A DNA stretch of 64,000 bases from DATCJA01 sp963814955 (lineage in GTDB: Bacteria > Acidobacteriota > Vicinamibacteria > Vicinamibacterales > UBA2999), in assembly GCA_963814955.1 (NCBI GenBank), contig CAWFEX010000004.1:558001-622000 (forward strand). Reading direction: 5' to 3'. The translations under genes and the position numbers were made by a program. Positions 35,944-44,060 of this stretch are shown piece after piece. Below the pieces are notes generated by a model that was not told where the DNA came from, made no database searches, and worked only from the letters and a program-made list of their open reading frames with translations. The first letter of the stretch is position 1. Each line of letters starts with the position of its first letter.

Positions 35944-37455
35944 TCAGGTGCCGGGTCCGGCCAATCGAGGTATCTTCCGCTCCTCGACGCGGATGGCGCG
36001 ATAGCGCGCGAAGACATCGCGCGCCGATTCCAACCCGCAGATGGATCGCCAGGTCGATCCACGGAACGTGTGCGCCAGCATCTTCCGCGCGTTACGGAGC
36101 ACGAAGATTGGATCGTGACGGAACGCCGCCGGTATATGGCGCACCTTCATCCAGCGCTCGGCCTTCCACCGCATGAACTCGATCTCGGTTGAATCCAGGT
36201 ACGCACTCCGCGTGACGGCCGTTGTGCCGTCGTATTCGTCCAGGTGGCGGTTGACAATGAGGTTTCGCTGCTCGAAGTCGGCGGTCATCGGTGTGCCGGG
36301 ATAGGGCGTGGGGTGCTGAATGTACGGCCAGTCGACATAGCGCTTTGCGAAACGCAGGTTCGTGGCGATCGACTCTTGACGGTCATCGGGGTTGCCGACG
36401 ATGAGTCCTCCGACGACGAGCATGCCGTGCCGGTGGAGAACGTCGATTGCTGCGGCGGCCGTGTTCGTTCGCGTTCCGGCGCGATGCCGGCTGTTTTTTG
36501 CGCGCGCTTTCAGGAACGCCAGATCGTCGTCGAGGATGTTCTCGATCCCGAGAAACACGTAGCGGAATCCCGCCCGTTGCATCAGCGGCGCCAACGTTTC
36601 GCCGTGCGTGGCAATGGAGGCGGTCATCGCCTGGACGAAGTAGTCGATGTGATTCAGGCGCGCGGCGATAATCGCGCGGCACAGCGCCTCGAAGCGCTCC
36701 GTGTCGAGCGTGATGTTGTCATCGACGAAGAAAATGGTGCGCGCGCCCCTGGCGTGAGCGTCGGCGATGTCGGCGATGACGCGCTCGATGGCAAATCGAT
36801 GAAAGTTGCGTCCGCGCATCTGGATGATGGAGCAGAAGCTGCAATCGAAGGTGCAGCCGCGCGATGTTTCGACGACATCGATCGGCCGGCCAAGCATCGT
36901 GTACCCCGAAAGCACACGCGCGGCGCGGTTCGGCGGGTTCACGTCGCCTCGCTCGATTGTGGTGACTGCGCGGGGAAGGTTGCGGCGGAACGTGTCGCCG
37001 GTTCGGAACCAGAGGCCGGCGATGCCGTCGAGCGGGAGCCCCGCCTCCATCGCACGTAGCACCTCTCGGAACGTCACATCCCCTTCGCCACGCACGATCA
37101 CGTCCACTCCTGCGTCCGGATGGGTCCATGCCTCGGGCGCCAGGCTGGGATCGTAGCCACCGACGACGATGCGAACGTCCGGCTTGAGCGTGCGGATGAG
37201 TGCGATGATGCGGCGCGCGGTCGCACGCTGGAAGGTCATAACCGAAAGGCCGACGACGTCCGGCCTGATGTCGGCCGTCAGGCGCTCGACCGTCTGCCGG
37301 ATAGCATGTTGAGCGAGGACCAGATCCGCAATCGCAACGTGGTGGTGGGCGTCGACGTTGCCGGCGAGCGAGCCAAGCGCACCGTTCGGCATCCGAACCG
37401 CGACGGTCGGAGTGTGTTCGAACGAGTCTGGCATCGAGAGCAGCAGAATCCTCAT
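35944..37455 (-). CDS. B12-binding-domain radical SAM protein
   Basis: 503 residues from ATG 37455, with GGAGAG upstream. The N-terminal half (DVVGLSVMTFQRATA, RIVVGGYDPSLAPEAW) is a cobalamin-binding-like domain as in BchE/HpnR-type enzymes. The 4Fe-4S motif RGCTFDCSFCS (CxxxCxxC) lies about residue 180. A TIM-barrel follows with FVDDNITLDTERF and VFLGIENILDDDLAF, and a C-terminal alpha-helical extension. Members do radical chemistry such as methylation or ring modifications on lipids, hopanoids or cofactors. It is divergent from the pterin genes, so it may act on a related cofactor or lipid; the substrate is unknown. Confidence 0.87.
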   Translation of the reverse strand: MRILLLSMPDSFEHTPTVAVRMPNGALGSLAGNVDAHHHVAIADLVLAQHAIRQTVERLTADIRPDVVGLSVMTFQRATARRIIALIRTLKPDVRIVVGGYDPSLAPEAWTHPDAGVDVIVRGEGDVTFREVLRAMEAGLPLDGIAGLWFRTGDTFRRNLPRAVTTIERGDVNPPNRAARVLSGYTMLGRPIDVVETSRGCTFDCSFCSIIQMRGRNFHRFAIERVIADIADAHARGARTIFFVDDNITLDTERFEALCRAIIAARLNHIDYFVQAMTASIATHGETLAPLMQRAGFRYVFLGIENILDDDLAFLKARAKNSRHRAGTRTNTAAAAIDVLHRHGMLVVGGLIVGNPDDRQESIATNLRFAKRYVDWPYIQHPTPYPGTPMTADFEQRNLIVNRHLDEYDGTTAVTRSAYLDSTEIEFMRWKAERWMKVRHIPAAFRHDPIFVLRNARKMLAHTFRGSTWRSICGLESARDVFARYRAIRVEERKIPRLAGPGT

Positions 37456-37573
37456 GAAGCGACTCTCCTCGACGGCCGGGGACGCTCGATGATATCCGAT
37501 GCGACGCTCAACGCCGGCACAAGATTCCCGTTTGGAGCCGCATGGCGGTCCAATGGTACGATCGCGCGAGCCC

Positions 37574-38077
37574 ATGTCCCAGCGCGGCGAATTTCGCGTC
37601 TCAGTGTCGAGGGACGACCTCGTCTTTTCGTCCGCCCATTTCATCACCTACGCCGGCCATCGTTGCGAGGGGCTTCACGGGCACAATTACCGGGCGCGCG
37701 TTGCCGTGGACGGCGAGCTCGATCCGACGGACAAGCTCGTGTTCGATTTTCTCGAGCTCAAGCGCATCATGCGCCGCCTGTGCGGAGAAATCGATCATCT
37801 GGTGCTGCTGCCGCTCGAGAGCGCTCGCATCCGGGTGGTTGAAGACGGTGAAGTCGTCCGGGTGGCCGTTGACGACAAACCTCGCTACGTCTTTCCCAGG
37901 CGCGACTGCGCGCTCCTGCCTGTTCCAAACACCACCGTCGAGATGCTCGCGGAACTGCTGGCCACGCGTCTCCATGGCGAGCTGAGCGCCCTGGGTGCAC
38001 ATGGACTGACGCTGATCGAGATGGAAATCGAGGAGAACTTCGGCCAGTCCGCGACGTTTCGAATGCGGTTGCGATAG
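37574..38077 (+). CDS. 6-pyruvoyltetrahydropterin synthase / QueD family
   Basis: 167 residues from ATG 37574. PTPS family: zinc ligands in FSSAHFITYAGHRCEGLHGHNYRA-like layout (His31-type, and the HGHNY pair), DLVFDFLELKRIM-like region with the conserved Asp, and C-terminal LIEMEIEENFGQSATF with the catalytic Glu. QueD and PTPS are hard to separate by sequence. Because a pterin carbinolamine dehydratase is next, a pterin-cofactor role is as likely as queuosine synthesis. Intact. Confidence 0.85.
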   Translation: MSQRGEFRVSVSRDDLVFSSAHFITYAGHRCEGLHGHNYRARVAVDGELDPTDKLVFDFLELKRIMRRLCGEIDHLVLLPLESARIRVVEDGEVVRVAVDDKPRYVFPRRDCALLPVPNTTVEMLAELLATRLHGELSALGAHGLTLIEMEIEENFGQSATFRMRLR

Positions 38078-38123
38078 GAATTCAATACTGCGCGTACGCG
38101 TTCTCGTTTCTGATGAGGTAGCC

Positions 38124-38480
38124 ATGTCCAGCAAGGAAACGCCATACACCGACGCCGAGATCGCCGGGCACCTCGCATCATTGCAGGGGTGGTCGTACAC
38201 GGATAAGGCGATTCGGCGCGTCTACGAAACCGACGGTTGGCCGATTACGCTGATGCTCGTGAACGCCCTCGGGTTCATCGCGGAAGCGGCCGACCACCAT
38301 CCCGACCTGACGGTGACCTATCGCCGCGTGGCGGTCGCGCTTTCGACTCACAGCGCCGGTGGGATCACTGCGAAGGACCTCGAGCTGGCCCGCAAGTTCG
38401 ATGAGACCGCGCTGTGGAGGCCGCGGCAAGGCGCAGCACTGACCGGAACCACGGACAAGTTTGTCCGCTCTCCTGTTTGA
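38124..38480 (+). CDS. Pterin-4a-carbinolamine dehydratase
   Basis: 118 residues. The family signature EAADHHPDLTVTYRRVAVAL (with the catalytic HHP) is visible, preceded by GWPITLMLVNALGFIAEA. The protein is the usual size and has an extra C-terminal tail of about 15 residues. It dehydrates 4a-hydroxy-tetrahydrobiopterin in pterin cofactor recycling, usually with aromatic amino-acid hydroxylases. No hydroxylase is in the window. It lies 46 bases after the PTPS-family gene, so the two are likely one operon. Confidence 0.9.
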   Translation: MSSKETPYTDAEIAGHLASLQGWSYTDKAIRRVYETDGWPITLMLVNALGFIAEAADHHPDLTVTYRRVAVALSTHSAGGITAKDLELARKFDETALWRPRQGAALTGTTDKFVRSPV

Positions 38481-38680
38481 GAAGCTCGGCAGTAACTCCG
38501 GGTGCCGGGAACGGCTACCCATCTCTGCGATCCCGATTGGTCCTTGGTTTGCTTCGCGAGGGTTTGAACGACGTACAGATGTTCGTTTGTGTCCTACCGA
38601 TGGACATCGAACGCGTTAAACGGAATGAAACAAGACGTTTTCCCCCCCGAGCTCAGCAGCACGGCCGGACCAGGCATGTA

Positions 38681-38893
38681 ATGAAAGTCCGGCTGACGCG
38701 AAAGCTGTCGGAGCTGATCAATGGTGTGGATCTGTCGCGGGTCCACGAAGGCGATACCCTCGACCTGTCTCCACGCGATGCGTTGATACTCGTTGCCGAG
38801 GGATGGGCGTTACCGGTTCAGGCCGAGCGAGACCGGGCGCACGATCGACCGCGTCGAACCCGATCGAACCGCGCCAAGCCCAAACAGAAGTAG
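38681..38893 (+). CDS. Small basic-tailed protein of unknown function
   Basis: 70 residues from ATG 38681. A short beta/alpha unit (MKVRLTRKLSELINGVDLSR, GDTLDLSPRDALILVAEGWA) ends in a very basic tail (RPRRTRSNRAKPKQK). The tail suggests nucleic-acid binding. I do not recognise a named family. It lies 200 bases after the dehydratase gene and ends next to a palindrome. Confidence 0.55.
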   Translation: MKVRLTRKLSELINGVDLSRVHEGDTLDLSPRDALILVAEGWALPVQAERDRAHDRPRRTRSNRAKPKQK

Positions 38894-38894
38894 C

Positions 38895-38914
38895 CGGAGA
38901 CCTACAGGTCTCCG
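38895..38914. terminator. Perfect 20-base palindrome between convergent genes
   Basis: CGGAGACCTACAGGTCTCCG is a perfect inverted repeat (9-bp stem, 2-base loop) between the convergent genes ending at 38893 and 38931. It could terminate both or be a repeated extragenic element. Confidence 0.5.
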
Positions 38915-38930
38915 ACCACCCGAATTCCAA

Positions 38931-39245
38931 TCAATCCCACTCGCGCTCCACGCCGTGACCGCGCGCAGAGTCACCGTGGTCGGGCGTAATGAAGCCCAGC
39001 AGACAGCCAGGCGAACCATCGCGCAGCAGGTGACATCGCACTTTGATGCGATCGCCGGCCTGCACGTCTTCCTTCTTCACTCCGTTGGCGAGGACGCCAC
39101 GGATGCCGGTGGCTTCCAGCGACCAGGTCACGACCTCGCCCTTTTCGTTCTTCATGTCCATGAAGGCCGGAATTTCTCGCACGTGAGTCGATCTTGCAAA
39201 GGCCTTCACGACGTCCCGCCCCGCCGGAGGCGGGGCAAGGAGCAC
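38931..39245 (-). pseudogene. Truncated DUF6152-like exported protein
   Basis: 104 codons. The C-terminal half resembles DUF6152: VVTWSLEATGIRGVLANGVKKED, then AGDRIKVRCHLLRDGSPGC and an acidic end HGVEREWD. It lacks the expected signal peptide and HHS motif. Instead the open frame begins in a repetitive GC-rich stretch (39220-39270). The intact relative is at 48865. Either the 5' end was lost by recombination or a frameshift hides it. Weak support for a functional start. Confidence 0.45.
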
Positions 39246-39302
39246 CGCCTGGCGAGGCGGAGATTACGGCTGCACGCCGGCAACCGGCCGCCGATGTGTG
39301 TC

Positions 39303-40001
39303 TTACGGGTCTGGGGCGGCGTGGGTTGTCGTGTTCAGGACGTAGCCGTCGCCGTGCACCGTGCGGATGAAGCGCGGCCGGTGAGGATCGGGCTCGATCT
39401 TCTTTCGAAGTCGTGCGATGGCGTGATCGACCGATCGAGTCGTGGGTGGCACGTCGAGATAGCCCCAGATCTCCCGCAGCAGCTCGTCCCGGTAGACGAC
39501 GCGTTCGTGCCGTTCCGCCAGGTACCGGAGTACGCCGAATTCCCGGTGCGTCAGATGTATTTCCTTCCTGTCGGTCATTGCCCGCAACGCATTGAAATCG
39601 ATCGTGACCGCGCCGAGCACCAGCCGATCGACGCCGCGGCGGCTGCGGCGCATGACCGCCTGAATCCGTGCGAGCAACTCGTCGAGATCGAATGGCTTGG
39701 TGAGATAGTCATCCGCGCCCAATTTCAGCCCGCGGAGCTTGTCGGCCTTCTGCGCGCGAGCCGACAGGATCACGATGGGAGTGCGACCTCCCTGACGCAT
39801 CAAACCACACAGCTCGAAGCCGTTTCGGTCCGGGAGCATGAGATCCAGAAGGACCAGGTCGGGCTGAAACGTACGCAGACGCGCCACCGCGTCGCGGCCG
39901 TCGCCGGCGGCACTCACTTCATACCCCGCGAACCGGAGATTGTCGGCGATGACCTTCGCGAGCATGTTGTCGTCTTCGACGATCAGGATGCGTCCCTGCA
40001 T
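39303..40001 (-). CDS. OmpR/PhoB-family response regulator
   Basis: 232 residues. Receiver domain 1-120 with acidic pocket VEDDN, phosphoacceptor Asp in LVLLDLMLPDRNG, Thr/Ser in IVILSAR and Lys in YLTKPFD. A winged-helix DNA-binding domain (LTHREFGVLRYLA, VDHAIARLRKKIE, RTVHGDGYVL) occupies 135-228. It is transcribed after the histidine kinase gene, across a 100-base gap that contains a heptad hairpin. It should be phosphorylated by that kinase and control genes that I cannot identify. Confidence 0.9.
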   Translation of the reverse strand: MQGRILIVEDDNMLAKVIADNLRFAGYEVSAAGDGRDAVARLRTFQPDLVLLDLMLPDRNGFELCGLMRQGGRTPIVILSARAQKADKLRGLKLGADDYLTKPFDLDELLARIQAVMRRSRRGVDRLVLGAVTIDFNALRAMTDRKEIHLTHREFGVLRYLAERHERVVYRDELLREIWGYLDVPPTTRSVDHAIARLRKKIEPDPHRPRFIRTVHGDGYVLNTTTHAAPDP

Positions 40002-40012
40002 AAGGAACCTTT

Positions 40013-40089
40013 AAGGTAAAAGTCAAAAGTCAAAAGTCAAAAGTGAAGGTCAAAAGTACTTTTGCCTTTTGCCTTTTACCTTTTGACTT
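40013..40089. repeat. Heptad-repeat inverted array (hairpin B) between kinase and regulator genes
   Basis: Left arm: tandem AGTCAAA units; right arm: CTTTTGC/CTTTTAC units with AAGTACTT-like centre. Same architecture as the arrays at 30563 and 45243 but a different unit. It lies inside an apparent operon, so it could attenuate expression of the response regulator gene (start 40001) relative to the kinase. Confidence 0.7.
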
Positions 40090-40101
40090 ACGAGAAGACC
40101 G

Positions 40102-41763
40102 TTAGTCTCCGTAAATCGGCACCTCGAGGTAGGCCCGTGTGCCAGCGCCGACGTGGCTTTCAAGCTCGAACCGGCCTCCGTGGTCGGCCGCCACCCGCAT
40201 GACGATTGCCAGGCCGAGGCCGCTGCCGTGCGTACCAGTGCGCCGGCCTCGAACGAATCTGCGCTTGACCATCTGGATTTCATCGGGCGGGATGCCGCTG
40301 CCGCGATCGCTCACCTCGATGACCACGCGTGAGTCAGACCATCGAGCGCTGAGGTGAATGTGGCGCGCCGTGTCGGAGTAGCGCATGGCGTTGTCGATCA
40401 GGTTGTCGAGCGCCAGACGCAGCGCCGTGCGGTCGCCGCGCACGAGCGGCAGATCGTGGGGAATGTCGGTGGTCACTTCGAATCGTCCTTCAGCAAGCTG
40501 TCGCTGGAAGCCGTTCAACGAATCTTCAATCAGCTCGGCGGGAGCGAGGCGTTCGAACTGATACAGGTCCCTGACGTCGATGATTCGCGCGTACGCGAGC
40601 AGGTTGTCGACGAGACGCGTCAGGCGTTTGCTCTCCTGGAGGAGCAAGTGGGTGTACTCCGTTAGATGCGAGCCGGTCAGGCGCCCTCGGGCCATCGTCT
40701 CGCTGGCGGCGTGAATCGTCGCCAGCGGCGTCTTCAATTCGTGCGCGGCAATTGACACGAACTCGGCGCGCATGGCCGCCAGCGACCCGCGCGCGCGGAC
40801 GGAGTGGGCCGTGAGGAGAAAGCTGATGGCCAGGCCGAGCGCCGTTGCGGCGATGGCCAGCAGGGTCGTTTCCTCGCCGGACGTCGCCCACCCGAGCATC
40901 GGATCGCTGGCCGCGCTCACGCGCACGGTCCATATCGGCGGGACGCTGTCTTCACCGTCGAGCTCGGTGGAGGCGGGATCGAAGAACTGCAGCGGAAACT
41001 CCCGCACCGCCGCATGGTCGCCTTTTATGGCTCCGGTAACGGCATTCCCGCTGTCGTCGAGGACGGCGTACTCCAGCGCGGTGCCGCTTTCCCCAATCCG
41101 CGACACCTCGGAGACGAGCTCGGAGAAGTACCGTTCGCGGATCCAGGCCAGGTTCACCGTGAAGCCGGCGATACTCTCGAGCCGCTCGTGGTACACGTCG
41201 GCGTACTGCAGACGGGCGACAATCTCGTACGGCACGCCCGCGAGCTGAGTGCCGAAGCGCGCGTAGTTGACGCGGTTCCTGGCGTACTGCTGGATGCGCT
41301 CGAGGATCGGTTGGGCCGTCAGAGGATTTCTCGCCGCCACCACCGGGTACCGGCCCCCATTCAGGGCTCCCGTCATCCACGGCGGGGTCCGGTTCGCGCG
41401 ATTGAAGAACACAAGCTCGCCGTCGGACTGTTTCCAGCCGAAGAAGGATTCCGGATAGATGTAGCGTGTGAAGGCCGAGGCGACTTCGTGACTGAAATCG
41501 GCGAGAGACTGGGTGGCGTAGTCTCCTGAATCGCGATTCGCCAGAACGAGCGACTGCGCACCCCGCATGTCGCGCGTCAGCGCGATGACCAGGCGGTCTG
41601 CGTCGTCCTGAGCGCGCCGTTCGATCAGGGCAGCGGTGCTCTGCCGCCACTCACTGACCGCGCGATATCCGTACCACGACAGCGCCAGCACGGCAGCCGC
41701 CAGCGCGATCGTGAGGATCAACGGGAGATAGGGGTTGTCTCCCTTCAGCAGCCGCTGTCTCAT
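40102..41763 (-). CDS. Membrane sensor histidine kinase
   Basis: 553 residues. A first helix at about 12-33, a large external sensor region (about 34-285), a second helix at about 290-312 and a cytoplasmic kinase. H-box SIAAHELKTPLATIH, N-box ALDNLIDNAMRYS, G1 DRGSGIP, F/G2 GSGLGLAIV. The start overlaps the TAXI binding-protein stop by four bases (ATGA), which couples sensor partner and kinase. The external region has no obvious PAS or Cache domain in name, so it may receive the ligand-loaded TAXI protein. It probably phosphorylates the regulator at 39303. Confidence 0.9.
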   Translation of the reverse strand: MRQRLLKGDNPYLPLILTIALAAAVLALSWYGYRAVSEWRQSTAALIERRAQDDADRLVIALTRDMRGAQSLVLANRDSGDYATQSLADFSHEVASAFTRYIYPESFFGWKQSDGELVFFNRANRTPPWMTGALNGGRYPVVAARNPLTAQPILERIQQYARNRVNYARFGTQLAGVPYEIVARLQYADVYHERLESIAGFTVNLAWIRERYFSELVSEVSRIGESGTALEYAVLDDSGNAVTGAIKGDHAAVREFPLQFFDPASTELDGEDSVPPIWTVRVSAASDPMLGWATSGEETTLLAIAATALGLAISFLLTAHSVRARGSLAAMRAEFVSIAAHELKTPLATIHAASETMARGRLTGSHLTEYTHLLLQESKRLTRLVDNLLAYARIIDVRDLYQFERLAPAELIEDSLNGFQRQLAEGRFEVTTDIPHDLPLVRGDRTALRLALDNLIDNAMRYSDTARHIHLSARWSDSRVVIEVSDRGSGIPPDEIQMVKRRFVRGRRTGTHGSGLGLAIVMRVAADHGGRFELESHVGAGTRAYLEVPIYGD

Positions 41764-42773
41764 CGCCGCATCTCCATCTCGCGGTAGTAGCGCGCGGCGC
41801 CGGGATGCAGGGGAAGCGGTGTCGCCGCCGCGCGGCTCATATTGAAGCCGCGAAGCATGCGGACTTCCCGTCCGGCGGTCGTTACGGCACGAAAGAACGA
41901 CTTCGTAAGGTTGTACACGATCCGCTCATCGAGGTCGGCGCGGCAGACGAAGATCCCGTCGACTCCAACTGTGTGCACGGCGCCATCGCTGCCGGGATAG
42001 GTCCCTGCAGGAATAATCGTCGCCCGCAGGAAGGGGTACTCGGCGCGAAAGCGATCGATTTCCGGTCCGGCAATCTGCAGAAGCCGCGCCCCATGTTCAA
42101 TGGCCGTAGCGATGTTCGGATTCGGGACTCGGCCGCCCCAGAACGCTGCGTCGATCTGCCCGTTCATGACCGGCTGAACGGCTTCGTCGAACGCGAGATG
42201 CTCTGCCTTGACCTCGGACGCGTCGATGCCATACGCGTTGAGCAACAGGCCCGCCGTGATTGCCACGCCGGTGCCCGCAGGCCCGAGCGATACCCGGCGC
42301 CCGCGAAGGTCCCGGATCGATCGGATGGACGATTGTGGCGCAATGACGACTTGCAGCTCGCGAATGGGCAGCGCCGCGACGGCGCGGAGCTGTTCGAACG
42401 CCCCGGCCACGTCCGGCAGCTGTCCCACAGACGCCATGTATGCGATGTCGGCGTACGTGGAGGCTGCATCCACTTGCTTGCGTTGCAGCATGGAGAGATT
42501 CGTGACGCCGGCGGTTGAATCGATCAACTCAATCTGAGCCCCCGGTATCGCCTGCTCGAGCGCGTCTCGCAGCGTCGACGTGAAATGCGAGCTTTCGTTG
42601 CCCCAGGCGTGGGCGATGCGGACCGACGGAACCGCGGCGTTGGGACGCACGTCGCCCGATTCGGCCTGAGGCGTGGAGCACGCTGCTGCGGTGACGCTGG
42701 CCGCCAGCGCGAGACCGCCCATCAGGCGGGCGGTCCACCGAGGACGACGCCGCTGCAGATGTATGAATGACAT
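41760..42773 (-). CDS. TAXI-family solute-binding lipoprotein
   Basis: 337 residues from ATG 42773; GTG 42815 is an alternative. The N-terminus carries a lipobox with Cys near residue 32 (AAACSTP). The TAXI (TRAP-associated extracytoplasmic immunogenic) fold shows VRIAHAWGNESSH, QVDAASTYADIAYMASVG, LRGRRVSLGPAGTGVAITA and VGVDGIFVCRADLDE. No TRAP permease is nearby; instead it overlaps the histidine kinase start. It likely binds a small organic acid such as glutamate and presents it to the kinase sensor domain. This role is inferred from gene order. Confidence 0.82.
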   Translation of the reverse strand: MSFIHLQRRRPRWTARLMGGLALAASVTAAACSTPQAESGDVRPNAAVPSVRIAHAWGNESSHFTSTLRDALEQAIPGAQIELIDSTAGVTNLSMLQRKQVDAASTYADIAYMASVGQLPDVAGAFEQLRAVAALPIRELQVVIAPQSSIRSIRDLRGRRVSLGPAGTGVAITAGLLLNAYGIDASEVKAEHLAFDEAVQPVMNGQIDAAFWGGRVPNPNIATAIEHGARLLQIAGPEIDRFRAEYPFLRATIIPAGTYPGSDGAVHTVGVDGIFVCRADLDERIVYNLTKSFFRAVTTAGREVRMLRGFNMSRAAATPLPLHPGAARYYREMEMRR

Positions 42774-42988
42774 GAGGACGACAGGTTCAGAGCGTCGTGC
42801 CGGCTCTTGTTTCACATTGGCGGCATGTTGTCAACGCGTGGCAGTTGTCCCAATTTGTCGCCGGAAACGCGCCGAGGGACGCCGGACTGCAGAGACGGCC
42901 CCATCGGGTATACTTTGCCGTGCCGCCTTCACCATGGGCTTCGGCGAACCCCGCCGGAGTGGAACACGGAGGCGGGCGGAGGCCTTAC

Positions 42989-44048
42989 ATGAAGCGACTT
43001 GTGCACGCCTGCCTGGTCCTGACGGCGTTCTTCGTGGCGGCGACCACGCTCGGATTGGCGCAGAACCGAGCCAAAGCGGAAAACGTTCCCGAAATTCCGT
43101 TTGAATCAGTTCCGAACTTCCTCCAGATGCCCCCGGACGTGTATCTGGGCGAGAGCATGGGAGTGGCGCGGAACTCCAAGGGCAATCTCTGGGTGTACCA
43201 CCGTCGAGACGACACGCGTCTCTTCGAATTCGATCCGAACGGCAAGTTCGTCCGTGAGTGGGGCGCGGGCATCTACGGGTTCGAGTTCGCGCACAAAGTA
43301 CGCGTCGATTCAGAAGACAACGTGTGGGCCGTGGACGAGGGGACGAACATGGTCATCAAGTTCAACCCCCAGGGCAAGGTCATGATGGTGCTCGGCCGCC
43401 GACCCGAGGCCGTCGAGGCAATCGTTCCAACTCCGCAGGGCGACCCTCCGGCCGACGAGCGCTATCTGTTCGCCCGGCCCACCGATGTCGGCTGGGATCC
43501 GCAGGGCAACATCTTCGTATCCGATGGATACATCAACCATCGCGTGGTGAAGTTCGACAAGAACGGACGATTCATCCGCAAGGTGGGCAGCAACATCCGA
43601 GGGAACCAGCCGTATCAGTTCAACACGCCGCATTCGCTGGCCGTCGATGCCCAGGGTAACGTCTACGTGGCCGACCGCGGTAACCAGCGCATCCAGGTGT
43701 TCGACAACAACCTGGTGCTTCGCGCCATCTACGACAACGTCGGCAATCCCTGGGAGGTGTGCATTTCGCCTGGCCCGCACCAGTACCTTCTTCTCCTCGA
43801 ACTCCAACCCCGATTCCAATACACCCGCCAGTTCGTGGGATGTCAGCGGGGAGATCTACAAGATGGAGCTCGACGGCCGGATCGTCGGCAAGTTCGGTCG
43901 CGCCGGCAAGGCAGTCGGTCAGTTCCAGACCGTGCACGGCATCGACTGCCGCAATCCCGACGAGCTGATCGTCTCGGAGATCTCCGCGTGGCGCGTGCAG
44001 AAGATTCGCCTCCGTCCGCAGTCGCCGCAGACCGCGAGTGTCAGGTAA
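42989..44048 (+). CDS. NHL-repeat exported protein (copy 1), one frameshift
   Basis: Corrected length 352 residues. Signal peptide to GLAQ, then six-bladed NHL repeats (MGVARNSKGNLWVYHRRDD, WAVDEGTNMVIKFNPQGK, GWDPQGNIFVSDGYINHRVVKFDKNG, VDAQGNVYVADRGNQRIQVFD). One extra base at about 43792 must be removed so that QYL continues as FSSNSNPDSNTP and ends QKIRLRPQSPQ. The fold resembles the lyase domain of peptidylglycine alpha-amidating enzymes, but an enzymatic role here is not shown. It is followed 13 bases later by its paralogue. Confidence 0.8.
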
Positions 44049-44060
44049 GGGGAGGGTTCC

